Assembly: GCF_003987555.1 (NCBI RefSeq)
Contig: NZ_NGJW01000002.1
Location: 1 to 64,000 of the forward strand
DNA length: 64,000 bases
Reading direction: 5' to 3'
From: Vagococcus lutrae
GTDB taxonomy: Bacteria; Bacillota; Bacilli; Lactobacillales; Vagococcaceae
In this document: positions 28,756 through 38,440 of the stretch, piece by piece
Layout of the letters: each line of letters begins with the position of its first letter
Position numbering within the stretch: position 1 is the first letter of the stretch
Position numbers and translations under genes: made by a program
The notes under the pieces: model-generated
What the model was told of the DNA's origin: nothing
Databases searched by the model: none
Seen by the model: only the letters and a program-made list of their open reading frames with translations

Positions 28756-28779
28756 ATGTTACGTGTAACAGATGATACT
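28751..28779 (+). promoter_or_regulatory. Promoter of malEFG and downstream genes
   Basis: TTGCAA (28751-28756), 17 bp, GATACT (28774-28779). The cre covers the -35 and operator 3 fills the spacer. Confidence 0.65.
28757..28770. promoter_or_regulatory. Operator 3 of the maltodextrin operon
   Basis: TGTTACGTGTAACA, a palindrome with one mismatched central pair, located entirely in the spacer between the -35 and -10 boxes of malE. Confidence 0.7.
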
Positions 28780-28829
28780 TGTTATAGAAAGGCTGTTTAA
28801 AAAAACCAAACTATCAGGAGGATGTACAA

Positions 28830-30098
28830 ATGAGCAGAAATTGGAAAAAAATTGGTCTTAGTGTTTTAGTTGCAGGATTAGCGTTATCTTTAGTAGCGTG
28901 TGGTTCTGGGAAAAAAAATGATAAGGAAGCAAGTGGAAGCAAAGATGATAATGTACTTGAAGTTTCAGTAGATAAAGGTTACATCAAGTACCTTGAAGAT
29001 GTTAAAGGTGATTTTGAAAAAGAGAATGATGTAAAAGTGAAACTAATTGAACGTGATATGTTTGAACAACTTGAGGCCCTTTCTTTGGACGGACCGGCTG
29101 GTAAGGCACCTGATGTTATGATGTCTGCATATGACCGTTTAGGGCCATTAGGTCAACAAGGTCATTTAGCTGAAGTTACTTTAGGTAATGAAGTAGATTA
29201 TGATGACAAAGATAAATCACAAGTTACAGTTGATGGTAAATTCTTTGGAGAGCCAGCAATTATAGAAACTCTTGTGATGTTTTATAACAAAGATCTAATA
29301 ACTGATGTACCAAAAACATTTGCTGATTTAGAAAAATTAGGTCAAGATGAACGCTTTGCATTTGAAGGTGAAAAAGATAAAAATGTTGGTTTCTTAGCTA
29401 AATGGACTGATTTTTACTTCTCATATGGTTTAATTTCTGGATACGGTGGATACGTATTTGGCAATGATGGTACTGATCCATCTGACATTGGTTTAAATAG
29501 TAAAGGCGCTGTTGAAGGTATTGAATATGCAAGAGATTGGTTCCAAAACGTGTGGCCAAAAGGAATGCTTGATATTAAGAGTTCAGGTGACTTCATGGAA
29601 GACCAGTTTTTAAATGGTAAAACGGCAGCAATTATTAATGGACCTTGGTCAGCTGCTTCTTATAACGAAGCAGAATTAAATTATGGAGTAGCAAAAATAC
29701 CAACATTAAATAATGGTAATGGATATAGTGCTTTTGGTGGCGGTAAAGCATGGGTAGTTAGCAATTACTCTAAACATAAAGATATCGCTCAAAAGTTTAT
29801 TGACTATTTAACAACTGAAGAAAATCAAACTAAATTATATGAATTAACGAATGAAGTTCCTGCTAATAATAAAGCAAGAACAGCTGCAGCGGCGACTGAT
29901 GATGAAATCACACAGGCTGTGATAGAACAATATGCTGATGCTGATCCAATGCCTAATATTCCAGAAATGGGTGAAGTATGGGCTGGTGGTGAAAACTTGA
30001 TGTTTGATGCTGCATCAGGAGATAAAACACCTAAAGAAGCAGCTGACAATGCTGTAAAAGTGATTGAAGAAGCTATTGAGCAAAAATACGGAAAATAA
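28830..30098 (+). CDS. malE: Maltodextrin ABC transporter substrate-binding lipoprotein
   Basis: Surface receptor for maltose/maltodextrins. The 422-aa protein has a lipoprotein signal (VLVAGLALSLVACGSGKK, lipid-bearing Cys about residue 24) followed by a cluster B sugar-binding fold. Features seen in MalE/MdxE proteins include PDVMMSAYDRLGPLGQQG, GPWSAASY and FGGGKAWVVSNYSK. A strong AGGAGG site precedes the ATG. The gene has its own regulated promoter and is separated from malF by a hairpin with a T-run, so it is probably expressed above the permeases. Confidence 0.92.
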   Translation: MSRNWKKIGLSVLVAGLALSLVACGSGKKNDKEASGSKDDNVLEVSVDKGYIKYLEDVKGDFEKENDVKVKLIERDMFEQLEALSLDGPAGKAPDVMMSAYDRLGPLGQQGHLAEVTLGNEVDYDDKDKSQVTVDGKFFGEPAIIETLVMFYNKDLITDVPKTFADLEKLGQDERFAFEGEKDKNVGFLAKWTDFYFSYGLISGYGGYVFGNDGTDPSDIGLNSKGAVEGIEYARDWFQNVWPKGMLDIKSSGDFMEDQFLNGKTAAIINGPWSAASYNEAELNYGVAKIPTLNNGNGYSAFGGGKAWVVSNYSKHKDIAQKFIDYLTTEENQTKLYELTNEVPANNKARTAAAATDDEITQAVIEQYADADPMPNIPEMGEVWAGGENLMFDAASGDKTPKEAADNAVKVIEEAIEQKYGK

Positions 30099-30115
30099 TT
30101 TGTATTAGAAGCTAA

Positions 30116-30152
30116 CGGCAGAGTAAGGCTAACTTCCTCTGCCGATTTTTTT
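30116..30152 (+). terminator. Attenuating terminator between malE and malF
   Basis: CGGCAGAG and CTCTGCCG pair perfectly around a 13-base loop and are followed by ATTTTTTT. It lies inside the operon, 17 bp after the malE stop codon, so it is likely a leaky terminator that sets binding protein above permease. Confidence 0.75.
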
Positions 30153-30169
30153 AAGAAGGAGACGAAATC

Positions 30170-31474
30170 ATGAACGAACAAGCCATTGAATCTCATAATC
30201 CCAAAAAAGCATCTTTACTCTCTTTGATACCAGGGTTAGGACAATTTTATAATGGACAACGTTTTAAAGCCATTATCTTTTTATCTATTTTCTTACTCTT
30301 TATAGTTGAAATGATTCAATTTGGAATGGATGCTTTTTATGGCTTTATTACACTAGGAAGCACACCGATTGACGATCATTCATTATTCTTAATGATTGAG
30401 GGAACTTTACAAATTATCATTACAGCAATTTTCATTTTTTTCTATATTATCAACATAATGGATGCAAAAAAAATAGCAAAAAAAGTGAAATATGGTGAAA
30501 AAATAAGCAAAACAGCAAAAGAAACGATAAATAACGTATTAGACGGTGGATTTGCTTATCTTTTGACTCTGCCTGCTTACATCGTAATGATTTTCACGAT
30601 AGTATTTCCCGTTTTAGTAACATTGTTTATGGCATTTACTAACTATGATTTCTATCATATACCGCCAGCAAACTTAATTGATTGGGTAGGGTTTAAAAAT
30701 TTCTTTAATATCTTTTTCTTAAGTTCTTATCGCGATACATTCATGTCTGTCTTATCTTGGACAGTGATTTGGACACTCTGTGCTTCAACACTTCAGATTG
30801 TGTTAGGCGTGTTAACTGCTGTTATTGCGAATCAATCATTTATTAAAGGGAAAAGATTATTCGGAGTTATATTTTTACTACCTTGGGCAGTTCCGGCTTT
30901 CATTACGATTATGAGTTTTTCAAATATCTTTAATGATAGTATTGGAGCTATTAACACACAAGTTATTCCATTTTTAAATCATCTTCCTTTTGTAGAAATT
31001 GGTGCGATACCTTGGAAAACTGATCCATTTTGGACGAAAGTAGCGATTATCATGATTCAAGGTTGGCTAGGATTTCCTTATATATATGTGATGACGACAG
31101 GTATATTACAATCTATACCAGGAGAGTTATATGAAGCAGCTATGATGGATGGAGCCAATGCGATGAAACGTTTCAAGACGATTACGTTACCAATGATTTT
31201 ATATGTTGCCGCTCCTATATTCGTCACACAGTATACAGGGAACTTCAATAATTTTAGTATGATTTATTTATTTAATAATGGGGGACCAGGTAGTGTTGGT
31301 GGTGGAGCTGGTTCGTCGGATATCCTTATTTCATGGATTTATAAATTAACGACTGGTAATTCACCTCAATATTCAGTAGCTGCAGCTGTAACATTGTTGA
31401 TTTCAGCTATTGTGATTAGTGTATCTATGATTGTATTCAAGAAAACGAAAGCTTTTGATATGGAGGGTATGTAA
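30170..31474 (+). CDS. malF: Maltodextrin ABC transporter permease MalF/MdxF
   Basis: Membrane subunit of the importer, 434 aa with about eight hydrophobic segments. The first 45 residues carry the [17 protein letters not shown] stretch typical of the extra N-terminal segment of Firmicute MalF proteins. The EAA loop that contacts the ATPase is visible as [23 protein letters not shown] (about 320-340). AAGGAGACG precedes the ATG. malG starts 1 bp after the stop, so the permeases are coupled. Confidence 0.92.
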   Translation: MNEQAIESHNPKKASLLSLIPGLGQFYNGQRFKAIIFLSIFLLFIVEMIQFGMDAFYGFITLGSTPIDDHSLFLMIEGTLQIIITAIFIFFYIINIMDAKKIAKKVKYGEKISKTAKETINNVLDGGFAYLLTLPAYIVMIFTIVFPVLVTLFMAFTNYDFYHIPPANLIDWVGFKNFFNIFFLSSYRDTFMSVLSWTVIWTLCASTLQIVLGVLTAVIANQSFIKGKRLFGVIFLLPWAVPAFITIMSFSNIFNDSIGAINTQVIPFLNHLPFVEIGAIPWKTDPFWTKVAIIMIQGWLGFPYIYVMTTGILQSIPGELYEAAMMDGANAMKRFKTITLPMILYVAAPIFVTQYTGNFNNFSMIYLFNNGGPGSVGGGAGSSDILISWIYKLTTGNSPQYSVAAAVTLLISAIVISVSMIVFKKTKAFDMEGM

Positions 31475-31475
31475 C

Positions 31476-32324
31476 ATGAAGAAAATCTCATCTCAAAAAC
31501 GAACTGTATTTTGGAGTAAGTTCTTTACTTATTTTTATATGATAGTTCTTTCTATCATCATTATTTACCCACTACTGATTACAATTAGTTCTGCTTTCAA
31601 AGCAGGTAACGTGAGTGCTTTCAGTCTTGATTTTAATTCTAAATGGACATTAAATAATTTTCGTCGATTATTCGATGAAACCTTGTATGGCAGTTGGTAT
31701 AAAAATACGTTGATAATTGCAGTATTTACAATGATTTGTCAAGTAAGTATTGTAACGCTTGCAGGCTATACATACAGTCGCTATCGCTTTGCAGGTAGAA
31801 AGAACAGTTTGAAATTGTTTTTAATTATTCAAATGGTACCTACTATGGCGGCGTTAACAGCATTTTATGTTATGGCATTATTATTAAACGCACTAGATCA
31901 ATATTGGTTTTTAACACTCATTTACATTGGTGGCGGTATTCCGATGAATACTTGGCTTATGAAGGGCTATTTTGATACTGTACCTATAGATTTGGACGAG
32001 TCAGCTAAATTAGATGGTGCTGGACATTTTAGAATTTTTTGGCAAATTATTCTACCGCTCGTCAAACCTATGATAGCTGTTCAAGCATTGTGGGCATTTA
32101 TGGGACCATTCGGAGATTATATGTTGGCAAGATTCTTGTTACGTTCTCAAGAAAAAATCACTGTCGCTGTAGGTTTGCAATCATTTATTAGTAATGCTCG
32201 TGATCAAAAAGTGGCATTATTTGCGGCCGGAGCAATTCTGATTGCCGTACCAATCGTCACGCTGTTTTTCTTTTTACAAAAGCACTTTGTATCTGGACTT
32301 ATTGCTGGAGGTACTAAGGGTTAG
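31476..32324 (+). CDS. malG: Maltodextrin ABC transporter permease MalG/MdxG
   Basis: Second permease subunit, 282 aa with six transmembrane segments and the EAA loop as [24 protein letters not shown]. The ATG at 31476 is chosen because GGAGGG lies eight bases upstream, inside the end of malF; a longer in-frame start would overlap malF by 40 bp. No ATPase gene is found in the operon, so MalFG must use a shared MsmK-type ATPase encoded elsewhere, as in streptococci. Confidence 0.92.
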   Translation: MKKISSQKRTVFWSKFFTYFYMIVLSIIIIYPLLITISSAFKAGNVSAFSLDFNSKWTLNNFRRLFDETLYGSWYKNTLIIAVFTMICQVSIVTLAGYTYSRYRFAGRKNSLKLFLIIQMVPTMAALTAFYVMALLLNALDQYWFLTLIYIGGGIPMNTWLMKGYFDTVPIDLDESAKLDGAGHFRIFWQIILPLVKPMIAVQALWAFMGPFGDYMLARFLLRSQEKITVAVGLQSFISNARDQKVALFAAGAILIAVPIVTLFFFLQKHFVSGLIAGGTKG

Positions 32325-32336
32325 AAAGGATAGATT

Positions 32337-33140
32337 ATGAAATCATCATTACCATTTCCAAATAATTATTTTTACGCGATGATGACACCGAAACGTATTT
32401 TTTTCAATCGCAATCAATTTAAAAAGTGGCAGTTGTTAGTGATTTTTATTTTTTTAACCATGGCGTTGCTCATTCCTGTATCGGTTAATTTGATGAATCA
32501 CTTAACCTTCTCTTTAGAAGATATAATGCCTCAAACGTTTAAATATTTAGATGACGAAGTGTTACTTCAGTTGAAAGACTATCCTGTGGAACATGGAGAA
32601 ATGATGAACTCTAATCGTCATTACCTTAACTCAGAACAGAGTGTAGGTGTGAATCTAACTGAAAAACAATTCGAAGCGGTCGATAGTGGTGTCAACTTTA
32701 AAATAAATAAAATGCTACTAAAAGATAAGTCTGGTTATGAGTTCTCAGTTAACTATACCAAAGACTTTCAACCACAGTTTTTTAACTCAAAAAAAGAACT
32801 ACACGAGGCTATCTCGGAACAATGGTTAAAACAAAATCAATCTTTTGTTTTCTTTACATTATTTTTAATGAATGCATCTGTGATTTTTATATCAATGCTA
32901 TTTTTAGTGATTGGTGGTGCCTTTTTCTTATACTTAGGAAAAACATTTCAGCTTTCCTCTGTAAGATCGTATCAAGAATCGCTAACCATTATTTTACTAT
33001 CACTAGGGTTTAGCACGTTGCTAGCCACTATTGTAGGTCTTTTGTATTTTGATATGACCATCGTTTTGAGTATTCAATCGCTCGGTCTTATTATTATGTT
33101 GCTAATGATTTTTTTGAAAACAAAATTTCAAGATATATAA
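32337..33140 (+). CDS. DUF1189 membrane protein (MalA-like maltodextrin utilisation protein)
   Basis: A 267-aa membrane protein of the DUF1189 family, which in Streptococcus pneumoniae is encoded as malA in the maltodextrin regulon. It has one N-terminal helix (about 33-55), an extracellular or soluble middle (about 60-165) and three C-terminal helices. The biochemical role is unknown. It starts 12 bp after malG and ends 13 bp before the phosphorylase ATG, which firmly places it in the operon. Confidence 0.8.
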   Translation: MKSSLPFPNNYFYAMMTPKRIFFNRNQFKKWQLLVIFIFLTMALLIPVSVNLMNHLTFSLEDIMPQTFKYLDDEVLLQLKDYPVEHGEMMNSNRHYLNSEQSVGVNLTEKQFEAVDSGVNFKINKMLLKDKSGYEFSVNYTKDFQPQFFNSKKELHEAISEQWLKQNQSFVFFTLFLMNASVIFISMLFLVIGGAFFLYLGKTFQLSSVRSYQESLTIILLSLGFSTLLATIVGLLYFDMTIVLSIQSLGLIIMLLMIFLKTKFQDI

Positions 33141-33153
33141 AAGGAGAATGAAC

Positions 33154-35451
33154 ATGTTTAAACGTTTATTTGATATTGACCCATGGAAAGTAAAAACGAC
33201 CTCACTTGATCGTGAAAACCGCCGTTTACAAGAAAGTTTAACATCGATTGGTAACGGCTATATGGGGATGCGTGGAAACTTTGAAGAACAATATACAGGT
33301 GACGCACACCAAGGAACCTATATCGCAGGTATTTGGTATCCAGATAAGACACGAGTCGGTTGGTGGAAAAATGGCTATCCTGAATATTTTGGAAAAGTAA
33401 TAAATGCGACAAATTTTATCGGAATTGACATCGCTGTTAATGGAAAAACGATTGATTTAAACCAAGTAGATTTTGATGATTTTTACATGGAGTTAGATAT
33501 GAAAACGGGTGTTTTAACACGCGAATTCACGTATCATGATAACGAAACATCGGTAAAATTTGAGTTTGAACGTTATGTTAGTGTTTTTCAACAGGAGCTA
33601 GCGTTGGTAAAAGTTAAAGCGTCTGTTTTAAAAGGTTCAGCTGAAATTATTTTTGGTTCTACTTTGGATGGACAAGTAAAAAATGAAGATAGTAACTATG
33701 ATGAGCTGTTTTGGGAAGAAAAGTCACATTCGACTGAAGATAATCATGCATATTTAACAATGGAAACCATCAAAAATGATTTTGGAACGCCACGTTTTAG
33801 CGTCACGACAATGATGCGTCATCGTATTAGCTCCCATGTTGCGCCTACATATACGGAGGATGAGAAGTTTGTTGGCGAATCTTATGTTACCGAACTGGAT
33901 ACCAATCAAAGCGTAACATTAGAGAAACGTGTGGCGGTCATAACAACTCGGGATATTCCTGAAGAGGAACATTATAATGAAGCTAAAGCCTTGTTAGATA
34001 AACATGAAGAAAAAGATTGGCAAGAGCTGCGTGAGCGTCATGATGCCATCTGGGCAGACCGCTGGGAAAAAGCGGATGTCATGATTGAAGGTGATGATGA
34101 AGCACAGCAAGGTATTCGTTTTAACTTATTCCAATTGTTTGCGACTTACTATGGTGAAGATGCACGTTTAAATATTGGGCCTAAAGGTTTTACTGGTGAG
34201 AAATATGGTGGAGCGACTTACTGGGATACAGAAGCTTATATTGTGCCTATGTATCTATCTGTGGCCGATAAGCAAGTAACAGAACAACTACTAGAGTATC
34301 GTTATCAGCAATTGCCGGGAGCGTTTCACAATGCTCAGCAACAAGGACTAGCAGGTGCGCTTTATCCAATGGTGACGTTTAATGGTATCGAGTGTCATAA
34401 CGAATGGGAAATTACATTTGAAGAAGTTCATCGTAATGCCGCTATCGTACACGCCATTTTTAATTACACAACTTATACTGGCGATGAAAGTTATCTGTTA
34501 GATAAGGGAATTGAAGTTATGGTTGCTATTTCACGTTTCTGGGCAGACCGTGTTCATTACTCAAAACGCCGTCAACAATATATGATTCATGGTGTCACTG
34601 GACCTAATGAGTATGAGAACAACGTAAACAATAACTGGTATACTAACCAAATGGCGACGTGGGTATTGCGTTATACGTTAGAAACGATTGCAAAGCTTTC
34701 TGATGAACGTTTATCTGCTTTGTCATTAACGGAAAAAGAATTAGCATATTGGCAAGATATTATCGATAATATGTACTATCCTGAAGATGAAGAACTAGGG
34801 ATTTTCGTTCAACATGATACGTTCTTAGATAAAGACTTAACACCCGTTGCAGAGTTGGATAAGAAACACTTACCTTTAAATCAAAATTGGTCTTGGGATC
34901 GTGTCTTACGTTCTCCATATATCAAGCAAGCGGATGTGTTACAAGCGTTGTATTTCCTAAATCATGAATATACAACAGAAGAAAAACAACGAAACTTTGA
35001 TTTTTATGAACCTTTAACTGTTCATGAGTCTTCATTATCACCATGTGTACACAGTATCTTAGCAGCTGAATTAGGAATGGAAGAAAAAGCTGTAGAACTC
35101 TATGCTCGTACAGCACGCTTAGACTTAGATAACTATAATAATGATACTGAAGATGGACTTCATATCACCTCCATGAGTGGTAGTTGGTTATCAATCGTGC
35201 ATGGGTTTGCAGGAATGAGAACTCTGGAAGAAAAACTAAGTTTCCATCCGTTTTTACCATCTGCTTGGGAACGTTATGCATTTAAGATTAATTATCGCGA
35301 ACGTCTATTAGAAGTCGAAGTAGATGAAACCGGTATGACATTAAGATTAGCAGAAGGCCAACCGCTAGAAGTCTTTGTGAATGACCATGCCTACACTTTA
35401 TCAAATGAACAGTCTGTTCATGAAGCACTTGTTAAAAGAGGAGAGGCGTAA
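33154..35451 (+). CDS. malP: Maltose phosphorylase (GH65)
   Basis: Splits maltose with phosphate into glucose and beta-D-glucose-1-phosphate. The protein is 765 aa, as expected for GH65 maltose phosphorylases. The [16 protein letters not shown] segment (about 482-497) holds the catalytic Glu known from the Lactobacillus brevis enzyme, and the phosphate-binding region near the end includes [14 protein letters not shown] at 33154 has AAGGAG at a proper distance; the ATG at 33148 is too close. PgmB follows directly, so the product feeds glycolysis at the cost of one ATP per maltose. Trehalose or kojibiose phosphorylase is possible but the context argues for maltose. Confidence 0.93.
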   Translation: MFKRLFDIDPWKVKTTSLDRENRRLQESLTSIGNGYMGMRGNFEEQYTGDAHQGTYIAGIWYPDKTRVGWWKNGYPEYFGKVINATNFIGIDIAVNGKTIDLNQVDFDDFYMELDMKTGVLTREFTYHDNETSVKFEFERYVSVFQQELALVKVKASVLKGSAEIIFGSTLDGQVKNEDSNYDELFWEEKSHSTEDNHAYLTMETIKNDFGTPRFSVTTMMRHRISSHVAPTYTEDEKFVGESYVTELDTNQSVTLEKRVAVITTRDIPEEEHYNEAKALLDKHEEKDWQELRERHDAIWADRWEKADVMIEGDDEAQQGIRFNLFQLFATYYGEDARLNIGPKGFTGEKYGGATYWDTEAYIVPMYLSVADKQVTEQLLEYRYQQLPGAFHNAQQQGLAGALYPMVTFNGIECHNEWEITFEEVHRNAAIVHAIFNYTTYTGDESYLLDKGIEVMVAISRFWADRVHYSKRRQQYMIHGVTGPNEYENNVNNNWYTNQMATWVLRYTLETIAKLSDERLSALSLTEKELAYWQDIIDNMYYPEDEELGIFVQHDTFLDKDLTPVAELDKKHLPLNQNWSWDRVLRSPYIKQADVLQALYFLNHEYTTEEKQRNFDFYEPLTVHESSLSPCVHSILAAELGMEEKAVELYARTARLDLDNYNNDTEDGLHITSMSGSWLSIVHGFAGMRTLEEKLSFHPFLPSAWERYAFKINYRERLLEVEVDETGMTLRLAEGQPLEVFVNDHAYTLSNEQSVHEALVKRGEA

Positions 35452-35452
35452 A

Positions 35453-36127
35453 ATGTCAAAAATTAGAGCGTTTATCTTCGACTTAGATGGAGTCATTACG
35501 GACAGTGCAGAGTATCATTACCATGCATGGAAAAATCTTGCGAGTGAGTTAGGAATAAATATCGACCGAGAATTTAATGAAAAATTAAAAGGAATCAGTC
35601 GCATGGACTCGTTAGAAAGAATTTTAGTTCATGGCAATCAACAAGACCGCTATTCAGAAAAAGAAAAGGAGCAACTTGCTGCTAAAAAAAATGATGAATA
35701 TGTGACATTGATAGAACAAATCAGCGAAAAAGATATTTTACCGGGTATAGCAACACTTATTGATGAGTTAAAATCACACGGTTATCAATTAGCGATTGCT
35801 TCGGCAAGTAAAAATGCTCCTGCCATTTTAAGCTATCTAGGAATAAAAGAAAAATTTGATGCGATTGTTGACCCTTCTACAATCGCGAAAGGCAAACCAG
35901 ATCCTGCGATTTTCCTTGAAGCAGCAAAACTTTTAAAGGTTGAACCTGATGCCTGTGTAGGAATAGAAGACGCGGAAGCTGGAATTGAAAGTATTAATAA
36001 AGCTGGTATGTTTTCGGTTGGTGTAGGCAGTGAAGAGGCGATGAAAGATGCTCATTACTATGTGACGTCAACTGCTGAACTTTCACTAGAACAAATTTTA
36101 AAGGAAGTAGAAAAAGCTAACGTCTAA
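35453..36127 (+). CDS. pgmB: Beta-phosphoglucomutase
   Basis: Converts beta-glucose-1-phosphate to glucose-6-phosphate. A 224-aa HAD-superfamily protein with the nucleophile in FDLDGVITDSAEYH (Asp about 9 and 11), SRMDSLE in the cap, SASKNAP as motif II and GIEDAEAGIE as the acidic motif. The ATG at 35453 follows GAGGAGAGG; it lies 1 bp after the phosphorylase stop. It is the last gene of the maltodextrin operon, closed by a terminator overlapping its stop codon. Confidence 0.94.
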   Translation: MSKIRAFIFDLDGVITDSAEYHYHAWKNLASELGINIDREFNEKLKGISRMDSLERILVHGNQQDRYSEKEKEQLAAKKNDEYVTLIEQISEKDILPGIATLIDELKSHGYQLAIASASKNAPAILSYLGIKEKFDAIVDPSTIAKGKPDPAIFLEAAKLLKVEPDACVGIEDAEAGIESINKAGMFSVGVGSEEAMKDAHYYVTSTAELSLEQILKEVEKANV

Positions 36128-36148
36128 AGTGGACGTTAGCTTTTTTTT
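36111..36148 (+). terminator. Terminator of the maltodextrin operon
   Basis: AAAAAGCTAACGTC pairs perfectly with GACGTTAGCTTTTT around a 7-base loop and is followed by more T. The stem includes the end of pgmB. Confidence 0.9.
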
Positions 36149-36182
36149 GCGTTACGATAAACAAAATGAAAGGATGAGGGCT

Positions 36183-37565
36183 ATGTTAGATATTGAAAAA
36201 ATCATTGAAACACAACGTACTTATTTTGCAAAACAACATCCTATCTCTATTAACACGCGTTTAAACTATTTACGTCAGCTTAAAAAAACGATTAAAGAAT
36301 ATGAAGCATTATTGTTAGAAGGACTTGCTTTAGATTTAGGCAAATCATCAATGGAAAGTTATATCACAGAAGTTGGATTACTTTATCAACATTTAAGTGA
36401 GATGATATGGAAGTTACCAACGTGGGCTAAAGATGAAACGGTTCGAACACCACTGTATCTTCAACCGGCTAAAAGCTATCGACGCGCAGTAGCTTATGGA
36501 AACGTCTTAATCATTGCGCCGTTTAACTATCCTGTTCTTCTTGCTTTTGACCCTTTAATAGGCGCGATAGCGGGTGGGAATACGGCTTTGGTTGGATTAT
36601 CACCGAGTACACCGAATGTTAATAAGGTGATTGAACAAATCATTGAAACAGTCTTTCCATCAGCTTATGTTGACACATATATTAGTACGAAAGAAACGAA
36701 TGAAAATGTGCTCTCTTATCGTTTTGATAAACTATTTTTTACAGGAAGTACTAAGGTCGGAAAAATTGTCATGCAAGCAGCTGCTCAATATTTAACCCCT
36801 GTGACTTTAGAGCTTGGAGGGAAGTCCCCTGCGATTGTAACAGAAACAGCTAGTATCACAACTGCTGCTAAGCGAGTAGCGTGGGGGAAATGGGTGAATA
36901 ACGGGCAAACATGTGTCGCTCCTGATTACTGTTTAGTTCATCGTTCAGTCGTAGACACTTTTATTACAGCATTGGTAGCGGCAATTGAAAAGATGTATGG
37001 TGCTGAACCTAAGAATTCTGAAGATTACGGAAAAATAGTTGACGAGAAAAGTTGGGATAGGTTACGACAGTTGCTTAATCAAGATGAGTCTTTTGTTATT
37101 TATGGCGGCGACGTTACGCACCAAAACAGGTACATGAGTCCAACGCTTTTATTAGCAAATACTAAGGACTCGTTAGCGAGCATGCAGGAAGAAATTTTTG
37201 GCCCAATTTTACCGATTATTGTTTATGATGAATTAGCTGAAGCGGTATCGTACGTGCAACAGTATGAACGGCCATTAGCTTTTTACCCATTTACTCGTGA
37301 TGTTAAGACATTAAAAGTGTTAATGGATAAGATTATATTCGGTGACGCGACCGTGAATGATACCCTGCTGCATATGGCAAATAGTCACTTGCCTTTTGGT
37401 GGTGTTGGTTTTTCTGGGATGGGGAGCTATCATGGGAAAGCCACGTTCGATACGTTTACTCATAGTAGTTCGATATTAAAACGCACCAATATTTTTGACC
37501 ACTCACTTATGCGTGCCCCATATAGCCGATCGAAAGAACGGATTATCAGATGGTTTTTGAAGTAA
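36183..37565 (+). CDS. Aldehyde dehydrogenase family protein (ALDH3-like)
   Basis: NAD(P)-dependent oxidation of an aldehyde to an acid, substrate unknown. The 460-aa protein has the cofactor-binding FFTGSTKVGK, the general base Glu in TLELGGKSPAIV and the catalytic Cys in NNGQTCVAPDY. The length and the C-terminal membrane-proximal tail fit the short ALDH3 class. ATG at 36183 is preferred (AAAGGATGAGG upstream); the in-frame start at 36129 would lie in the preceding terminator. It is a single-gene unit; no clear promoter is seen in the 35 bp after that terminator. Confidence 0.88.
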   Translation: MLDIEKIIETQRTYFAKQHPISINTRLNYLRQLKKTIKEYEALLLEGLALDLGKSSMESYITEVGLLYQHLSEMIWKLPTWAKDETVRTPLYLQPAKSYRRAVAYGNVLIIAPFNYPVLLAFDPLIGAIAGGNTALVGLSPSTPNVNKVIEQIIETVFPSAYVDTYISTKETNENVLSYRFDKLFFTGSTKVGKIVMQAAAQYLTPVTLELGGKSPAIVTETASITTAAKRVAWGKWVNNGQTCVAPDYCLVHRSVVDTFITALVAAIEKMYGAEPKNSEDYGKIVDEKSWDRLRQLLNQDESFVIYGGDVTHQNRYMSPTLLLANTKDSLASMQEEIFGPILPIIVYDELAEAVSYVQQYERPLAFYPFTRDVKTLKVLMDKIIFGDATVNDTLLHMANSHLPFGGVGFSGMGSYHGKATFDTFTHSSSILKRTNIFDHSLMRAPYSRSKERIIRWFLK

Positions 37566-37586
37566 TGTGACAAAGTTGTTAGATTC

Positions 37587-37623
37587 AGCCTTTGGATTGT
37601 AAGGTAATCCAAAGGCTTTTTTT
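37587..37623 (+). terminator. Terminator after the aldehyde dehydrogenase gene
   Basis: AGCCTTTGGATT pairs with AATCCAAAGGCT around a 7-base loop, followed by TTTTTT. Confidence 0.9.
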
Positions 37624-37672
37624 ATGAGAGTCCATTAGAATAAGTAGTATAAAGAAATAGGGAGGATTACTT

Positions 37673-38440
37673 ATGAGTGAATTAGTATTAGAGGCAAAAC
37701 ATATCAAAAAAATATATGGAAAAAAGAATGAAAAAAAACATGAAGCATTAAAGGACATTTCATTTGAAGTGGAAAAAGGAGAATTTGTGGGGATTATGGG
37801 GCCGTCTGGTTCTGGTAAAACGACGTTATTAAATATTCTATCAGCGTTAGACCAGCCCACAAATGGCGATATCACCATAGCTAATGCGAAATTGAATCAT
37901 TTATCAGATAAACAATTGACCCAGTTTCGAGGTCAGCATATCGGCTTTGTCTTTCAAGATTTTAACTTGCTAGAAAATTTAACGATGCGTCAAAATATGG
38001 CGTTACCATTGTCATTACAAGGAATTCATAATGCTAAAATTGAACGACGTGTGGATGAACTTGCAGATAGATTAGGTCTTAGCCATATCATGCACCACTA
38101 TCCAACAGAAGTATCAGGCGGTCAGAAACAACGTGTCGCTGCTGCAAGAGCGTTAGTCCATCAACCAGATATTCTTTTAGCTGATGAACCGACTGGCGCG
38201 TTAGATTCAAAAAATGCGCGGACGTTACTTAATACGTTAAAACAATTAAATGAAGAGTTAGCTACGACTATTTTAATGGTGACACATGATCCGATGAGTG
38301 CAAGTTATTGCCAGCGTATTTTATTTATAAAAGATGGTTTAATTCAACGCGAATTAAAGCGCGGCGAGTCGCAACAAGACTTTTATCAAGAAATTTTAGA
38401 AGTATTATCAGAAGCGGAAGTAGAGCAGGTGATTGAATAA
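37673..38440 (+). CDS. ABC transporter ATP-binding protein (BceA-like)
   Basis: A 255-aa ATPase with Walker A GPSGSGKTT (about 43), Q-loop FVFQDFNLL, signature VSGGQKQR and Walker B ILLADEPTGALDS, the form seen in MacB/LolD and BceA-type transporters. It overlaps the permease gene by one base (ATAATG). BceAB-type pairs confer resistance to bacitracin and other cell-wall peptides, usually under a BceRS two-component system, which is absent here. GGGAGG precedes the ATG. Confidence 0.88.
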   Translation: MSELVLEAKHIKKIYGKKNEKKHEALKDISFEVEKGEFVGIMGPSGSGKTTLLNILSALDQPTNGDITIANAKLNHLSDKQLTQFRGQHIGFVFQDFNLLENLTMRQNMALPLSLQGIHNAKIERRVDELADRLGLSHIMHHYPTEVSGGQKQRVAAARALVHQPDILLADEPTGALDSKNARTLLNTLKQLNEELATTILMVTHDPMSASYCQRILFIKDGLIQRELKRGESQQDFYQEILEVLSEAEVEQVIE

